DNA from: Nocardia camponoti
Lineage (GTDB): Bacteria; Actinomycetota; Actinomycetes; Mycobacteriales; Mycobacteriaceae
Direction of reading: 5' to 3'
Assembly: GCF_014646135.1 (NCBI RefSeq)
Contig: NZ_BMMW01000001.1
Coordinates: forward strand, 1,257,570 to 1,321,569
DNA: 64,000 nt
The translations under genes were made by a program, and so were the position numbers. A model generated the notes under the pieces. The model did no database searches. It saw only the letters and a program-made list of their open reading frames with translations, and had not been told where the DNA came from. Positions 56,772 through 64,000 of this stretch are shown in pieces (the first letter of the stretch is position 1; each line of letters begins with the position of its first letter).

Positions 56772-56841
56772 GCGAGGACAATAACGCGGGGCACCGACAC
56801 ATCTGGGAATGCGCGATGCCGACGTGGTGTTGCCCACGGGC

Positions 56842-57246
56842 ATGACAGAACTCTCCCCGGAGCTCAAGGCCTACCTCGACGAGTCGAACGTCTACGCCGT
56901 CGTCGCCACGATTGGCAAAAACGGTCAGCCTCATCAAACGGTGGTGTGGATCAAACGCGACGGCGACGACCTGCTCTATTCAACGACCGTCTCGCGCGCC
57001 CAAGCGAAGAATCTCGTGCGTGACCCGCGTATTTCGGTGTTGGTGAACCCGCCGGACCGACCGTTTTTGTACGCGGAGATTGTCGGCACCGCCACGCTGA
57101 CGCCCGACCCGGAACGGGCTCTGCCCAACGAACTTTCGCTGCGCTACACCGGGTTGCCGTATGCGGAGTTCAACCCGGCTTCGGTCAACGACGCCGATCG
57201 CGTGATCGTGCGGATCACGCCAGATCGGGTCCTCGGTCGCCTGTAG
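56842..57246 (+). CDS. PPOX-class F420/FMN-binding split-barrel protein
   Basis: A 134-residue pyridoxamine-phosphate-oxidase-fold protein. YAVVATIGKNGQPHQTVVWIKRDGDDLLYSTTVSRAQAKNLVRDPRISVLVNPP has the arrangement of the TIGR03618-type F420-dependent subfamily. Substrate unknown. ATG 56842 is preferred; ATG 56809 would add 11 residues. Its stop is adjacent to the convergent permease stop. Confidence 0.88.
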   Translation: MTELSPELKAYLDESNVYAVVATIGKNGQPHQTVVWIKRDGDDLLYSTTVSRAQAKNLVRDPRISVLVNPPDRPFLYAEIVGTATLTPDPERALPNELSLRYTGLPYAEFNPASVNDADRVIVRITPDRVLGRL

Positions 57247-58746
57247 TTAGCGCTCGTGCGATTCTTCCAACACCGTCCTGCCTAGCAGCGCGTACCGCTC
57301 GGGTGCGCGCTGCTTCAAGTACTGCGCGTAGGCGAAGCCTGCGATCGCGATCACCGCGACGATCCACGGAGTTGCCCGCAGCACAAACGAATCCGCTTCC
57401 GCGCCTGCCGCGGTGTCCATGTTGAAGATCAACAACGCGACCACGCCGAGCATCGCGACGCCGCCGATGAGCGGGGCGAGGAACGTCGCGAACCAGTGCC
57501 GACTTTCGGGGTGATGGTTGCGGAAGTACACGAGCACCGCGAACGAACAGGTGGCTTGGACAACAAGGATCGCGGCGGTGCCGAGGATCGCGAGCAGCGT
57601 GTAGGTGCCCGCGTACGGATCCTTGCCCGCGAGGCCGAACGCGAGCAACAGCAGCCCGGCGAACACCGTCTGGACCAGACCCGCGATGTGCGGCGAGCCG
57701 TGGGCGGCGTGCGTGCGACCGATCGTGCGCTTGAGCGCGGGAACGACACCTTCGCGACCGAGTGCGTAGAGGTAGCGCGCCGCGCAGTTGTGGAACGCCA
57801 TGCCGCACGCGAGCGACCCGGTGACCATCAGCCACTGCATCGCGACAACGGCCCACTGCCCGACGTAGTGCTCGGTCGGGTTGAAGAACAGGTCGGCCGG
57901 GCTCGCTGACGACGCGAGCGCCATCGACCCGTCAAGCCCGTTGCCGAGGATCGCCATCCACGAAACGAAAACGTAGAACACGCCGACGCCGAGGACAGCG
58001 AGCATGGTCGCCTTCGGGATGATGCGCTTCGGGTCGCGCGACTCTTCGCCATACATCGCCGTCGATTCGAACCCGACCCATGACCAGAACGCGAAGAACA
58101 GACCGAGCCCAGCAGAGACACCGGTGAACGCGTTGACCGGATTGATCGGATCAAGCGAAAAGCCATCGGGCCCACCGCCGTTCAGCGCGACTGCGACACC
58201 CATCACGGCGAGCACCGCCACTTCGGTGACCAGCAGCACGATGAGAATCTTCTCCGCGACCGCGACACCAAACCACGTGCCGAACGCGTTGATCGCGAGC
58301 ATCAGGATCGCGAACACCCACCACGGCACGGTGACCCCGAACTGATCACCGACGGTGTTAGTCGCGAAACTGGAGAAAATGCCGATCAGCGAGGGTTCGA
58401 ACACCATGTACGCGAACGCGGCGAGCACCCCCGCCGACAGCCCGACGCGCCTGCCGAGCCCGTGGGAAATGAAGCCGTAGAACGCGCCGGTCGCGGTGAT
58501 ATGACGCGACATCGCGGTGAAGCCGACCGAGAACACCGCGAGCACGATCATCGCAATGATGAACGCGGCCGGGGTGCCGATCCCGCTGCCCGACGAGACC
58601 ATGAACGGGACGTTGCCGGTCATCGCGGTGATCGGCGCCGCGGTGGCGACGGCCATGAAAACCACGCCGAGCAGACCGACCGCGTTGGGCTTGAGCCGGG
58701 ATACTCCGTCGCCCGGCGGCGCGCTAATGGGTGTTGTCGATTCCAT
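57247..58746 (-). CDS. APC-family amino-acid/amine permease
   Basis: A 499-residue protein with about twelve membrane segments. LLGVVFMAVATAAPITAMTGNVP is a typical APC first helix; FWSWVGFESTAMYGEESRDPKRIIPKAT is the conserved helix 6-loop region. GAGGGAG before ATG 58746 fixes the start. It lies 148 bases after pucR on the same strand and probably imports the substrate of the neighbouring aminotransferase/dehydrogenase genes. Confidence 0.94.
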   Translation of the reverse strand: MESTTPISAPPGDGVSRLKPNAVGLLGVVFMAVATAAPITAMTGNVPFMVSSGSGIGTPAAFIIAMIVLAVFSVGFTAMSRHITATGAFYGFISHGLGRRVGLSAGVLAAFAYMVFEPSLIGIFSSFATNTVGDQFGVTVPWWVFAILMLAINAFGTWFGVAVAEKILIVLLVTEVAVLAVMGVAVALNGGGPDGFSLDPINPVNAFTGVSAGLGLFFAFWSWVGFESTAMYGEESRDPKRIIPKATMLAVLGVGVFYVFVSWMAILGNGLDGSMALASSASPADLFFNPTEHYVGQWAVVAMQWLMVTGSLACGMAFHNCAARYLYALGREGVVPALKRTIGRTHAAHGSPHIAGLVQTVFAGLLLLAFGLAGKDPYAGTYTLLAILGTAAILVVQATCSFAVLVYFRNHHPESRHWFATFLAPLIGGVAMLGVVALLIFNMDTAAGAEADSFVLRATPWIVAVIAIAGFAYAQYLKQRAPERYALLGRTVLEESHER

Positions 58747-58894
58747 CCGAACTCCCTCATCGTTGGTCACTTGACCTGGTGAGGATTGTCGGGTCGCCAA
58801 TATTGCGCCGACGTGAAACGGGGTTACCGCTAGAGCACAAACATGTGACGTAGGTCTCATCTTTGACAGACCGATGAGCCTCGTCGCCGCCGAT

Positions 58895-60523
58895 TTACAG
58901 TTTGTCGGCCCCGGTCAGTTCCCGAATCAGCAACGCGGTGTGCAGCGAGGTGCGCGATTCGCCGTCATCAAGATCAACGGCGAGGATGCGCTCGATGCGC
59001 GCGAGCCGGTCATAGAGGGTTGGCCTACTGATCTTGAGGATCCGCGCCAGCTCCGTCTTGTTGCCCGCCAAGTCAAGAAAGCGGCGGAGCGTGCCGGTGA
59101 GGTCGGCGGCGTGGCGAATGTCGTAGCGCAACAAGGCGCTTAGCTCCGTTTCGGCGAAACTCTGGACGCCCGGTTCGTCGCGGATCAGCGAGAGCAAACC
59201 ACGCAGGCGAATGTCCGCGCTGCGGAAGAACATTCGATCGGGACCGCCAGCGAGTGACCGCGCGACCGACGCCACGCTCGCCGCCGCGACCAGCTCACGC
59301 GCCGCGTCGAGAAGCGAGTCCGAGTCCGCGCCAACGCCAATCACCGCGCGACGCACGCCGTCGACGCGACGTAGTTCGGCGAGGACGGTCGCGCAGACGC
59401 GGTCGAGTTGATCGTCCACATCGCGCCCAGGCGACATCGCCAACACAATCGCAATGCGCTCGGTCCCCCGCTGTTCGGTTGCCGTTGGCGTCGCCAGTTC
59501 CGTCGCGCTCAGGGCCGACGCGCTGGCGAGGCCGAGTCCGTGGGTCACGGCGTCGACGATGGCGAGGGAATGCCGTTGGGCCGCAACGGGATCCGACGGA
59601 GCGGTCGTTGTTTCGATCTCGACGGCCAGTGGCACGTATCGGGCGCGGCGCGCGAGACCGAGGGCGGCGGCTCGTGCTTGCGCGTCGCGTTCGTTGGTGA
59701 CGCGACCTTCGATGAGGTCGGCGATGAGCCCTGTTTGGGCGCGACGGTGCAGGCCGAAGCGGTCGGTGTCGATCATCCGATGCAGCGTGAGCGTTTGCGC
59801 GGCGCGTTCGAGCACCATCCTCGCGCGCGGGGTGTGGACACGTTCGGAGCGCAGGATCAGGCGGCCCCAGCGTTGGGTGTGTGGCCCGACGGCGACGACG
59901 TGATCGCCTTCGGGCAACATCCGCGATCGCGACTCCCAGTTGTCGAGTAGCGACGACGAGCTGGTGTGCCGAGCGGTCGCGGCGAGCACCCGATGGGCGA
60001 GGTCTTCCAGGACAACCGACGCGTCAAGCATGCTCGCCGCGGTCCGCACGATTTCGGCGAGCGCGGCCCTTCGCACGCTCAGCTCGGTGAAGGTTTCGTG
60101 CACGGTGCGGGCGAATTCGAGTTCGGCGTACTGGTCGGCGACGATCACCCGATGCACCGCTTCGGTGATTTCCACGAAGCGCGTGACACGATGCAGCGCG
60201 ATCACCGGCAGGCCAAGTTCGCGCGCGGTGTCGGCGACAACCGGTCCCAATTCGCTGACGTAGGAACCTAATTCGACAACAAGTCCGGCAACGCCCGCAT
60301 CAGCGAGGGAACGCAGGTACCGTTCCCGCGCGGACTCTGGCGCGGCGAGTGCCTGTCCGGTGGTGAGGATCAGTTCCGCCCCGACGAGCACGTTCGCGAT
60401 GTCGGCCTGGTCGCTGACATGGACCCAGCGCACCGCGCGGTCGAGGTTGACCCCGCTCACGATTTCGGGCTCGCCCGCCTGCACGACCGGGGTCGCTACG
60501 ACGTCAGCAACGGTGAGGAGCAT
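58895..60523 (-). CDS. PucR-family transcriptional regulator
   Basis: A 542-residue protein: N-terminal PucR sensor domain (1-125, LLTVADVVATPVVQAG), a central GGDEF-like region (about 290-420) and a C-terminal PucR helix-turn-helix (about 470-535, LRRFLDLAGNKTELARILKISRPTLYDRLARIERIL). PucR-type activators control purine, amine or amino-acid degradation. Divergent from mmsA across a 110-base gap (60524-60633) and upstream of the APC permease, so it probably governs both. Confidence 0.93.
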   Translation of the reverse strand: MLLTVADVVATPVVQAGEPEIVSGVNLDRAVRWVHVSDQADIANVLVGAELILTTGQALAAPESARERYLRSLADAGVAGLVVELGSYVSELGPVVADTARELGLPVIALHRVTRFVEITEAVHRVIVADQYAELEFARTVHETFTELSVRRAALAEIVRTAASMLDASVVLEDLAHRVLAATARHTSSSSLLDNWESRSRMLPEGDHVVAVGPHTQRWGRLILRSERVHTPRARMVLERAAQTLTLHRMIDTDRFGLHRRAQTGLIADLIEGRVTNERDAQARAAALGLARRARYVPLAVEIETTTAPSDPVAAQRHSLAIVDAVTHGLGLASASALSATELATPTATEQRGTERIAIVLAMSPGRDVDDQLDRVCATVLAELRRVDGVRRAVIGVGADSDSLLDAARELVAAASVASVARSLAGGPDRMFFRSADIRLRGLLSLIRDEPGVQSFAETELSALLRYDIRHAADLTGTLRRFLDLAGNKTELARILKISRPTLYDRLARIERILAVDLDDGESRTSLHTALLIRELTGADKL

Positions 60524-60633
60524 CGACAGATCGTAATATCAAAGCGCGATTTTCGTACACTTCGTCGGTCGCGCGATAGGTTGGCGTCACGCAAGGTAGA
60601 GACACCTATCCCCCTGCGCGAATCGAGGACTCC

Positions 60634-62124
60634 ATGCAGCTGATCGGCCACTGGATCGACGGCAAAGCGGTCACCGGCACTTCCGAGGCCACCGCACCCG
60701 TCACCAACCCCGCCAGCGGTGAAGTCACCGGTCAGGTCGCCCTCGCCGACGTGGCCGACACCCGCGCCGCGATCGACGCCGCCGCCATCGCGTTCGCGCA
60801 GTGGCGCGACACCTCGCTCACCAAGCGCACGCAGGTGCTTTTCCGATTCCGTGAACTGCTCAATGAGCGCAAGGAAGAACTCGCGGCCGTGATCACCGCC
60901 GAGCACGGCAAGGTCGCCGCTGATGCGCTCGGGGAGGTCACGCGCGGGCTTGAGGTTGTCGAATTCGCTTGCGGCATCCCGCATTTGCTCAAGGGATCGT
61001 TCACCGAGAACGCGTCGACCGATGTCGACATCTACTCGATCCGGCAGCCGGTCGGGCCGGTCGCGATTATCGCGCCGTTCAACTTCCCCGCGATGGTGCC
61101 AATGTGGTTCTTCCCCTTGGCCATTGGCGCGGGCAACACAGTGGTGTTGAAGCCGAGCGAGAAGGACCCGTCGGCGGCGCTGTGGTTGGCGCGGTTGTGG
61201 CAGGAGGCCGGGCTGCCCGACGGCGTGTTCAACGTGGTGCAGGGCGACAAGACCGCCGTCGATGAGTTGCTCGACAATCCGGCCATCAAGGCGGTGTCGT
61301 TTGTCGGGTCGACGCCGATCGCGAAGTACGTCTACCAGCGTGGCACGGCGGCGGGCAAGCGGGTGCAGGCGCTTGGCGGCGCGAAGAACCACATGGTCGT
61401 ACTCCCCGACGCCGACCTCGATCTGGCCGCCGATGCCGCCGTCAACGCGGGTTTCGGGTCGGCGGGCGAGCGGTGCATGGCAATCAGCGTTGTTGTCGCC
61501 GTTGGCGATATCGCCGACGAATTGGTTGGCAAGATCGCGGACCGGGCGTCGAGCATCGTGACCGGCGTTGGCACGTCCGGCGCGGACATGGGCCCGCTCA
61601 TCACCCGCGCGCATCGCGATCGTGTCGCCGAATACATCGACGCGGGCGAGGCGGCGGGCGCGACGGTGACCCTCGATGGGCGCGACCTCACCGTCGAAGG
61701 CGCGCCGGACGGATTCTGGCTTGGCCCAACGATTCTCGACAACGTCACGCCGGAGATGAGCGTGTACACCGAGGAAATCTTCGGCCCCGTGCTGTCGGTG
61801 GTACGCGCCGACACCTATGAGGAGGCCGTCGCGTTGATCAACGCCAACCGCTACGGCAACGGCACCGCGATCTTCACCAACGACGGTGGCGCGGCGCGCC
61901 GGTTCCATCACGAGGTGGAGGTCGGGATGGTCGGCATCAACGTGCCTATCCCAGTTCCGATGGCCTACTTCAGTTTTGGCGGATGGAAGAGTTCACTGTT
62001 TGGTGACGCACACGCGCACGGCACCGACGGCGTGCAGTTCTTCACCCGCACGAAAGCCATCACAACGCGCTGGCTTGACCCGAGTCATGGTGGACTCGAA
62101 CTCGGCTTCCCCCAGAACAAGTGA
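60634..62124 (+). CDS. mmsA: CoA-acylating methylmalonate-semialdehyde dehydrogenase
   Basis: A 496-residue aldehyde dehydrogenase that turns methylmalonate or malonate semialdehyde into propionyl- or acetyl-CoA with NAD and CoA. GHWIDGK, IIAPFNFPAMVPMWFFPLAIGAGN, FVGSTPIAKYVY and FGSAGERCMA (catalytic Cys) are MmsA-typical, as is GERCMA rather than GQxC. AGGA precedes the ATG. It lies 17 bases before the aminotransferase gene, suggesting use on a semialdehyde made by it. Confidence 0.93.
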   Translation: MQLIGHWIDGKAVTGTSEATAPVTNPASGEVTGQVALADVADTRAAIDAAAIAFAQWRDTSLTKRTQVLFRFRELLNERKEELAAVITAEHGKVAADALGEVTRGLEVVEFACGIPHLLKGSFTENASTDVDIYSIRQPVGPVAIIAPFNFPAMVPMWFFPLAIGAGNTVVLKPSEKDPSAALWLARLWQEAGLPDGVFNVVQGDKTAVDELLDNPAIKAVSFVGSTPIAKYVYQRGTAAGKRVQALGGAKNHMVVLPDADLDLAADAAVNAGFGSAGERCMAISVVVAVGDIADELVGKIADRASSIVTGVGTSGADMGPLITRAHRDRVAEYIDAGEAAGATVTLDGRDLTVEGAPDGFWLGPTILDNVTPEMSVYTEEIFGPVLSVVRADTYEEAVALINANRYGNGTAIFTNDGGAARRFHHEVEVGMVGINVPIPVPMAYFSFGGWKSSLFGDAHAHGTDGVQFFTRTKAITTRWLDPSHGGLELGFPQNK

Positions 62125-62141
62125 CAAGGAGTTCTTCGGTT

Positions 62142-63479
62142 ATGGCACTCTCTCCCGAAGCGGCGCGCGCCTACGAACTCGACCGCAAGCACGTGTTCCA
62201 CTCCTGGTCGGCGCAGGCCACGCTCACCCCGACCGTCCTCACCAGCGCCGAAGGGTGCTACGTGACCGACGGCGAAGGCAACCGGTTGCTCGACTTCTCG
62301 TCGATGCTGGTGAACACCAATATCGGGCATCAGCATCCGAAGGTAGTTGCCGCGATCGCCGAGCAAGCGGCCAAATTGTGCACTGTCGCACCGCATTTCG
62401 CCAACGAGGCACGGTCGGAAGCAGCGCGACTGATCGCCGAACGCACCCCGGGCGACCTCGACACCATCTTCTTCACCAACGGTGGCGCCGACGCGATCGA
62501 GCACGCGGTGCGAATGGCGCGCCTACACACCGGGCGCTACAAGGTGCTGTCGCGGTACCGGTCCTACCACGGCGGCACCGAGACAGCGGTGAACGTCACC
62601 GGCGACCCGCGTCGCTGGGCCAACGATCACGGCAACACGGGCACAGTGCATTTCTTCGGCCCGTTCCTGTATCGGTCGGAGTTCCATTCGGTCGATGAAG
62701 CGCAGGAAACCGAACGGGCACTTGCGCATTTGGCACGGACGATTGAGTTGGAAGGGCCGTCGACCATCGCGGCCATCGTCCTGGAATCGGTGCCGGGCAC
62801 GGCCGGGATCATGGTGCCGACACCCGAATACATGCAGGGCGTACGCGAACTGTGCGACCGGCACGGCATCGTCTTCATTGCCGACGAAGTGATGGCCGGC
62901 TTCGGCCGCACCGGAAAGTGGTTCGCCATCGAGCATTTCGATGTGGTCCCGGATCTGATCACCTTCGCCAAGGGCGTCAACTCGGGCTATGTGCCGCTGG
63001 GCGGTGTCGCGATTAGCGCGGAAATCGCGGCAACCTTCGCCGATCGGGTATACCCGGGCGGGCTCACGTATTCGGGTCATCCGCTCGCCACCGCCGCCGC
63101 TGTCGCGACCATCAACGCGATGGCCGACGAAGGAATTGTCGAGAACGCGGCCGATATTGGCGAGCGGGTACTCGGCCCTGGCCTGCGCGAATTGGCGTCG
63201 CGCCACCCCAGCGTGGGCGAGGTACGCGGGCTCGGCATGTTCTGGGCGCTCGAACTCGTGCGTGAGCAGGCGACGAAGGAACCCCTCGCGCCCTATGGCG
63301 GAACCAGCCCGGCGATGGGCGAGCTTGTTGCCGCGTGCCGTGCTGGCGGGCTGCTCCCGTTCGTGAATTTCAACCGGCTGCACGCGGTGCCGCCGTGCGT
63401 GCTCACTGAGTCGGAGGCGAAGGAGGGGCTTGCCATTTTGGATCAGGCACTCACCGTCGCTGACGCGTACACGAGCTAG
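62142..63479 (+). CDS. Class III (omega) aminotransferase
   Basis: A 445-residue PLP enzyme. [56 protein letters not shown] and the PLP-lysine motif [15 protein letters not shown] are visible. AAGGAG is 10 bases before ATG 62142; the frame opens seven codons earlier. Candidate donors are beta-alanine, beta-aminoisobutyrate, taurine or a diamine. Flanking mmsA favours a beta-amino acid; the following aldehyde dehydrogenase favours an amine such as putrescine. Confidence 0.92.
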   Translation: MALSPEAARAYELDRKHVFHSWSAQATLTPTVLTSAEGCYVTDGEGNRLLDFSSMLVNTNIGHQHPKVVAAIAEQAAKLCTVAPHFANEARSEAARLIAERTPGDLDTIFFTNGGADAIEHAVRMARLHTGRYKVLSRYRSYHGGTETAVNVTGDPRRWANDHGNTGTVHFFGPFLYRSEFHSVDEAQETERALAHLARTIELEGPSTIAAIVLESVPGTAGIMVPTPEYMQGVRELCDRHGIVFIADEVMAGFGRTGKWFAIEHFDVVPDLITFAKGVNSGYVPLGGVAISAEIAATFADRVYPGGLTYSGHPLATAAAVATINAMADEGIVENAADIGERVLGPGLRELASRHPSVGEVRGLGMFWALELVREQATKEPLAPYGGTSPAMGELVAACRAGGLLPFVNFNRLHAVPPCVLTESEAKEGLAILDQALTVADAYTS

Positions 63480-63489
63480 GACTTCTCAG

Positions 63490-64000
63490 ATGAAACTGCA
63501 GTACATCGATGGTGAGCGGCGCGCTGGAACGGGTGCGCCGCTCACGATTGTCGAACCGGCGACCGGCCTTGAAATCACGTCCGGCACAGCCGCTTCCGCC
63601 GCAGACGTCGGGGTGGCTGTCGAAGCTGCCGCGCGGGCCTTTTCCTGCTGGGCGGCGACGACGCCCGTCGAGCGATCGGCGGCATTGTTGCGATGGGCGG
63701 ACCTGGTTGAAGCGCGCGCCGACGAATTGGCCGCGATGGAAAGTCGCGGCGGTGGCAAACCGATCAAGTTGGCTACCGGGTTCGATATCCCCGGCGTTGT
63801 CGACAACATGCGCTTCTTCGCCAGTGCCGCAAGGCAATTGGAAGGTCGAGCCAGCGCCGAGTACTCGGGCGACCACACGTCGTCGATTCGGCGTGAGCCC
63901 ATCGGCGTGATTGGCTCGATCGCCCCGTGGAACTACCCGTTGCAGATGGCGGCGTGGAAGGTGTTGCCCGCGATCGCCGCGGGAAACACGGTGGTGCTCA
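63490..64000 (+). CDS. Aldehyde dehydrogenase, truncated by the window end (gamma-aminobutyraldehyde dehydrogenase-like)
   Basis: The first 170 residues of an NAD-dependent aldehyde dehydrogenase. [26 protein letters not shown] and [30 protein letters not shown] are seen; the catalytic Cys lies beyond the edge. The N-terminus recalls aminobutyraldehyde and betaine-aldehyde dehydrogenases. It starts 11 bases after the aminotransferase stop, same strand, so is part of the same operon. Confidence 0.88.
   Translation, partial: MKLQYIDGERRAGTGAPLTIVEPATGLEITSGTAASAADVGVAVEAAARAFSCWAATTPVERSAALLRWADLVEARADELAAMESRGGGKPIKLATGFDIPGVVDNMRFFASAARQLEGRASAEYSGDHTSSIRREPIGVIGSIAPWNYPLQMAAWKVLPAIAAGNTVVL

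Noticed and set aside
58853..58880. CTCATC/GATGAG inverted repeat between pucR and the permease gene as terminator or operator
   Set aside because: Six-base arms, no U-tract and no second copy near mmsA; too weak.

Overview
The window is very GC-rich DNA from an actinomycete, most likely a mycolic-acid bacterium (order Mycobacteriales, Nocardia/Rhodococcus/Gordonia-like). The evidence is gene order. The set proS, a DUF4439-type pair, rimP, nusA, ylxR, infB, rbfA, nrnA, MATE (dinF), and then pptH, pptT, truB, a sirR/mntR-type regulator, ribF, rpsO, pnp, follows the order recalled for Mycobacterium tuberculosis Rv2845c-Rv2836c and Rv2795c-Rv2783c. Genus and species cannot be fixed from the sequence alone.

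Bases 1-20753 (minus strand) are one uninterrupted reading frame: the first ~6,917 residues of a giant non-ribosomal peptide synthetase whose 3' end lies outside the window. Seven adenylation domains (the last cut by the edge), six carrier domains and six condensation domains are visible, with no epimerisation domain and no starter condensation domain. Specificity residues read Ser - unknown - Gln-like - basic/Orn-like - Ser - unknown - Gln-like (partial). A 508-base gap with a candidate promoter and the pnp terminator separates it from pnp.

Bases 21262-30094 hold pnp, rpsO, ribF, a DtxR/MntR-type regulator, a lipoprotein, truB, pptT and pptH. PptT and PptH add and remove the phosphopantetheine arm that the synthetase needs, so the window holds both an assembly line and its probable switch enzymes. 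Between rpsO and pnp lie a perfect 19-bp hairpin and one isolated 28-base sequence that looks like a type I-E CRISPR repeat.

Bases 30132-38812 form an accessory island: an F420-type oxidoreductase, then a tightly overlapping transport/catabolism operon (polar amino-acid ABC transporter, FAH-family hydrolase, DUF4862-like protein), an amidase-GntR pair and a divergent BASS-family transporter. Three copies of a TGTCTACAGTAGAC-like palindrome mark a probable local GntR regulon.

Bases 38959-57246 carry housekeeping translation and RNA genes (nrnA, rbfA, DUF503, infB, ylxR, nusA, rimP, proS) with a MATE and an MFS transporter, an acyl-CoA dehydrogenase, a Tat lipoprotein/ferritin-like pair, a YaaA homologue, a secreted lipase, a VOC protein and a PPOX-fold protein. 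Bases 57247-64000 are a PucR-controlled amine or beta-amino-acid catabolic cluster: APC permease, pucR, mmsA, class III aminotransferase and a truncated aldehyde dehydrogenase.

A recurring oddity is low-complexity, Ala/Pro/Glu-rich in-frame insertion in unrelated proteins (three places in the synthetase, TruB, the MFS transporter), some still built of recognisable DNA repeats.
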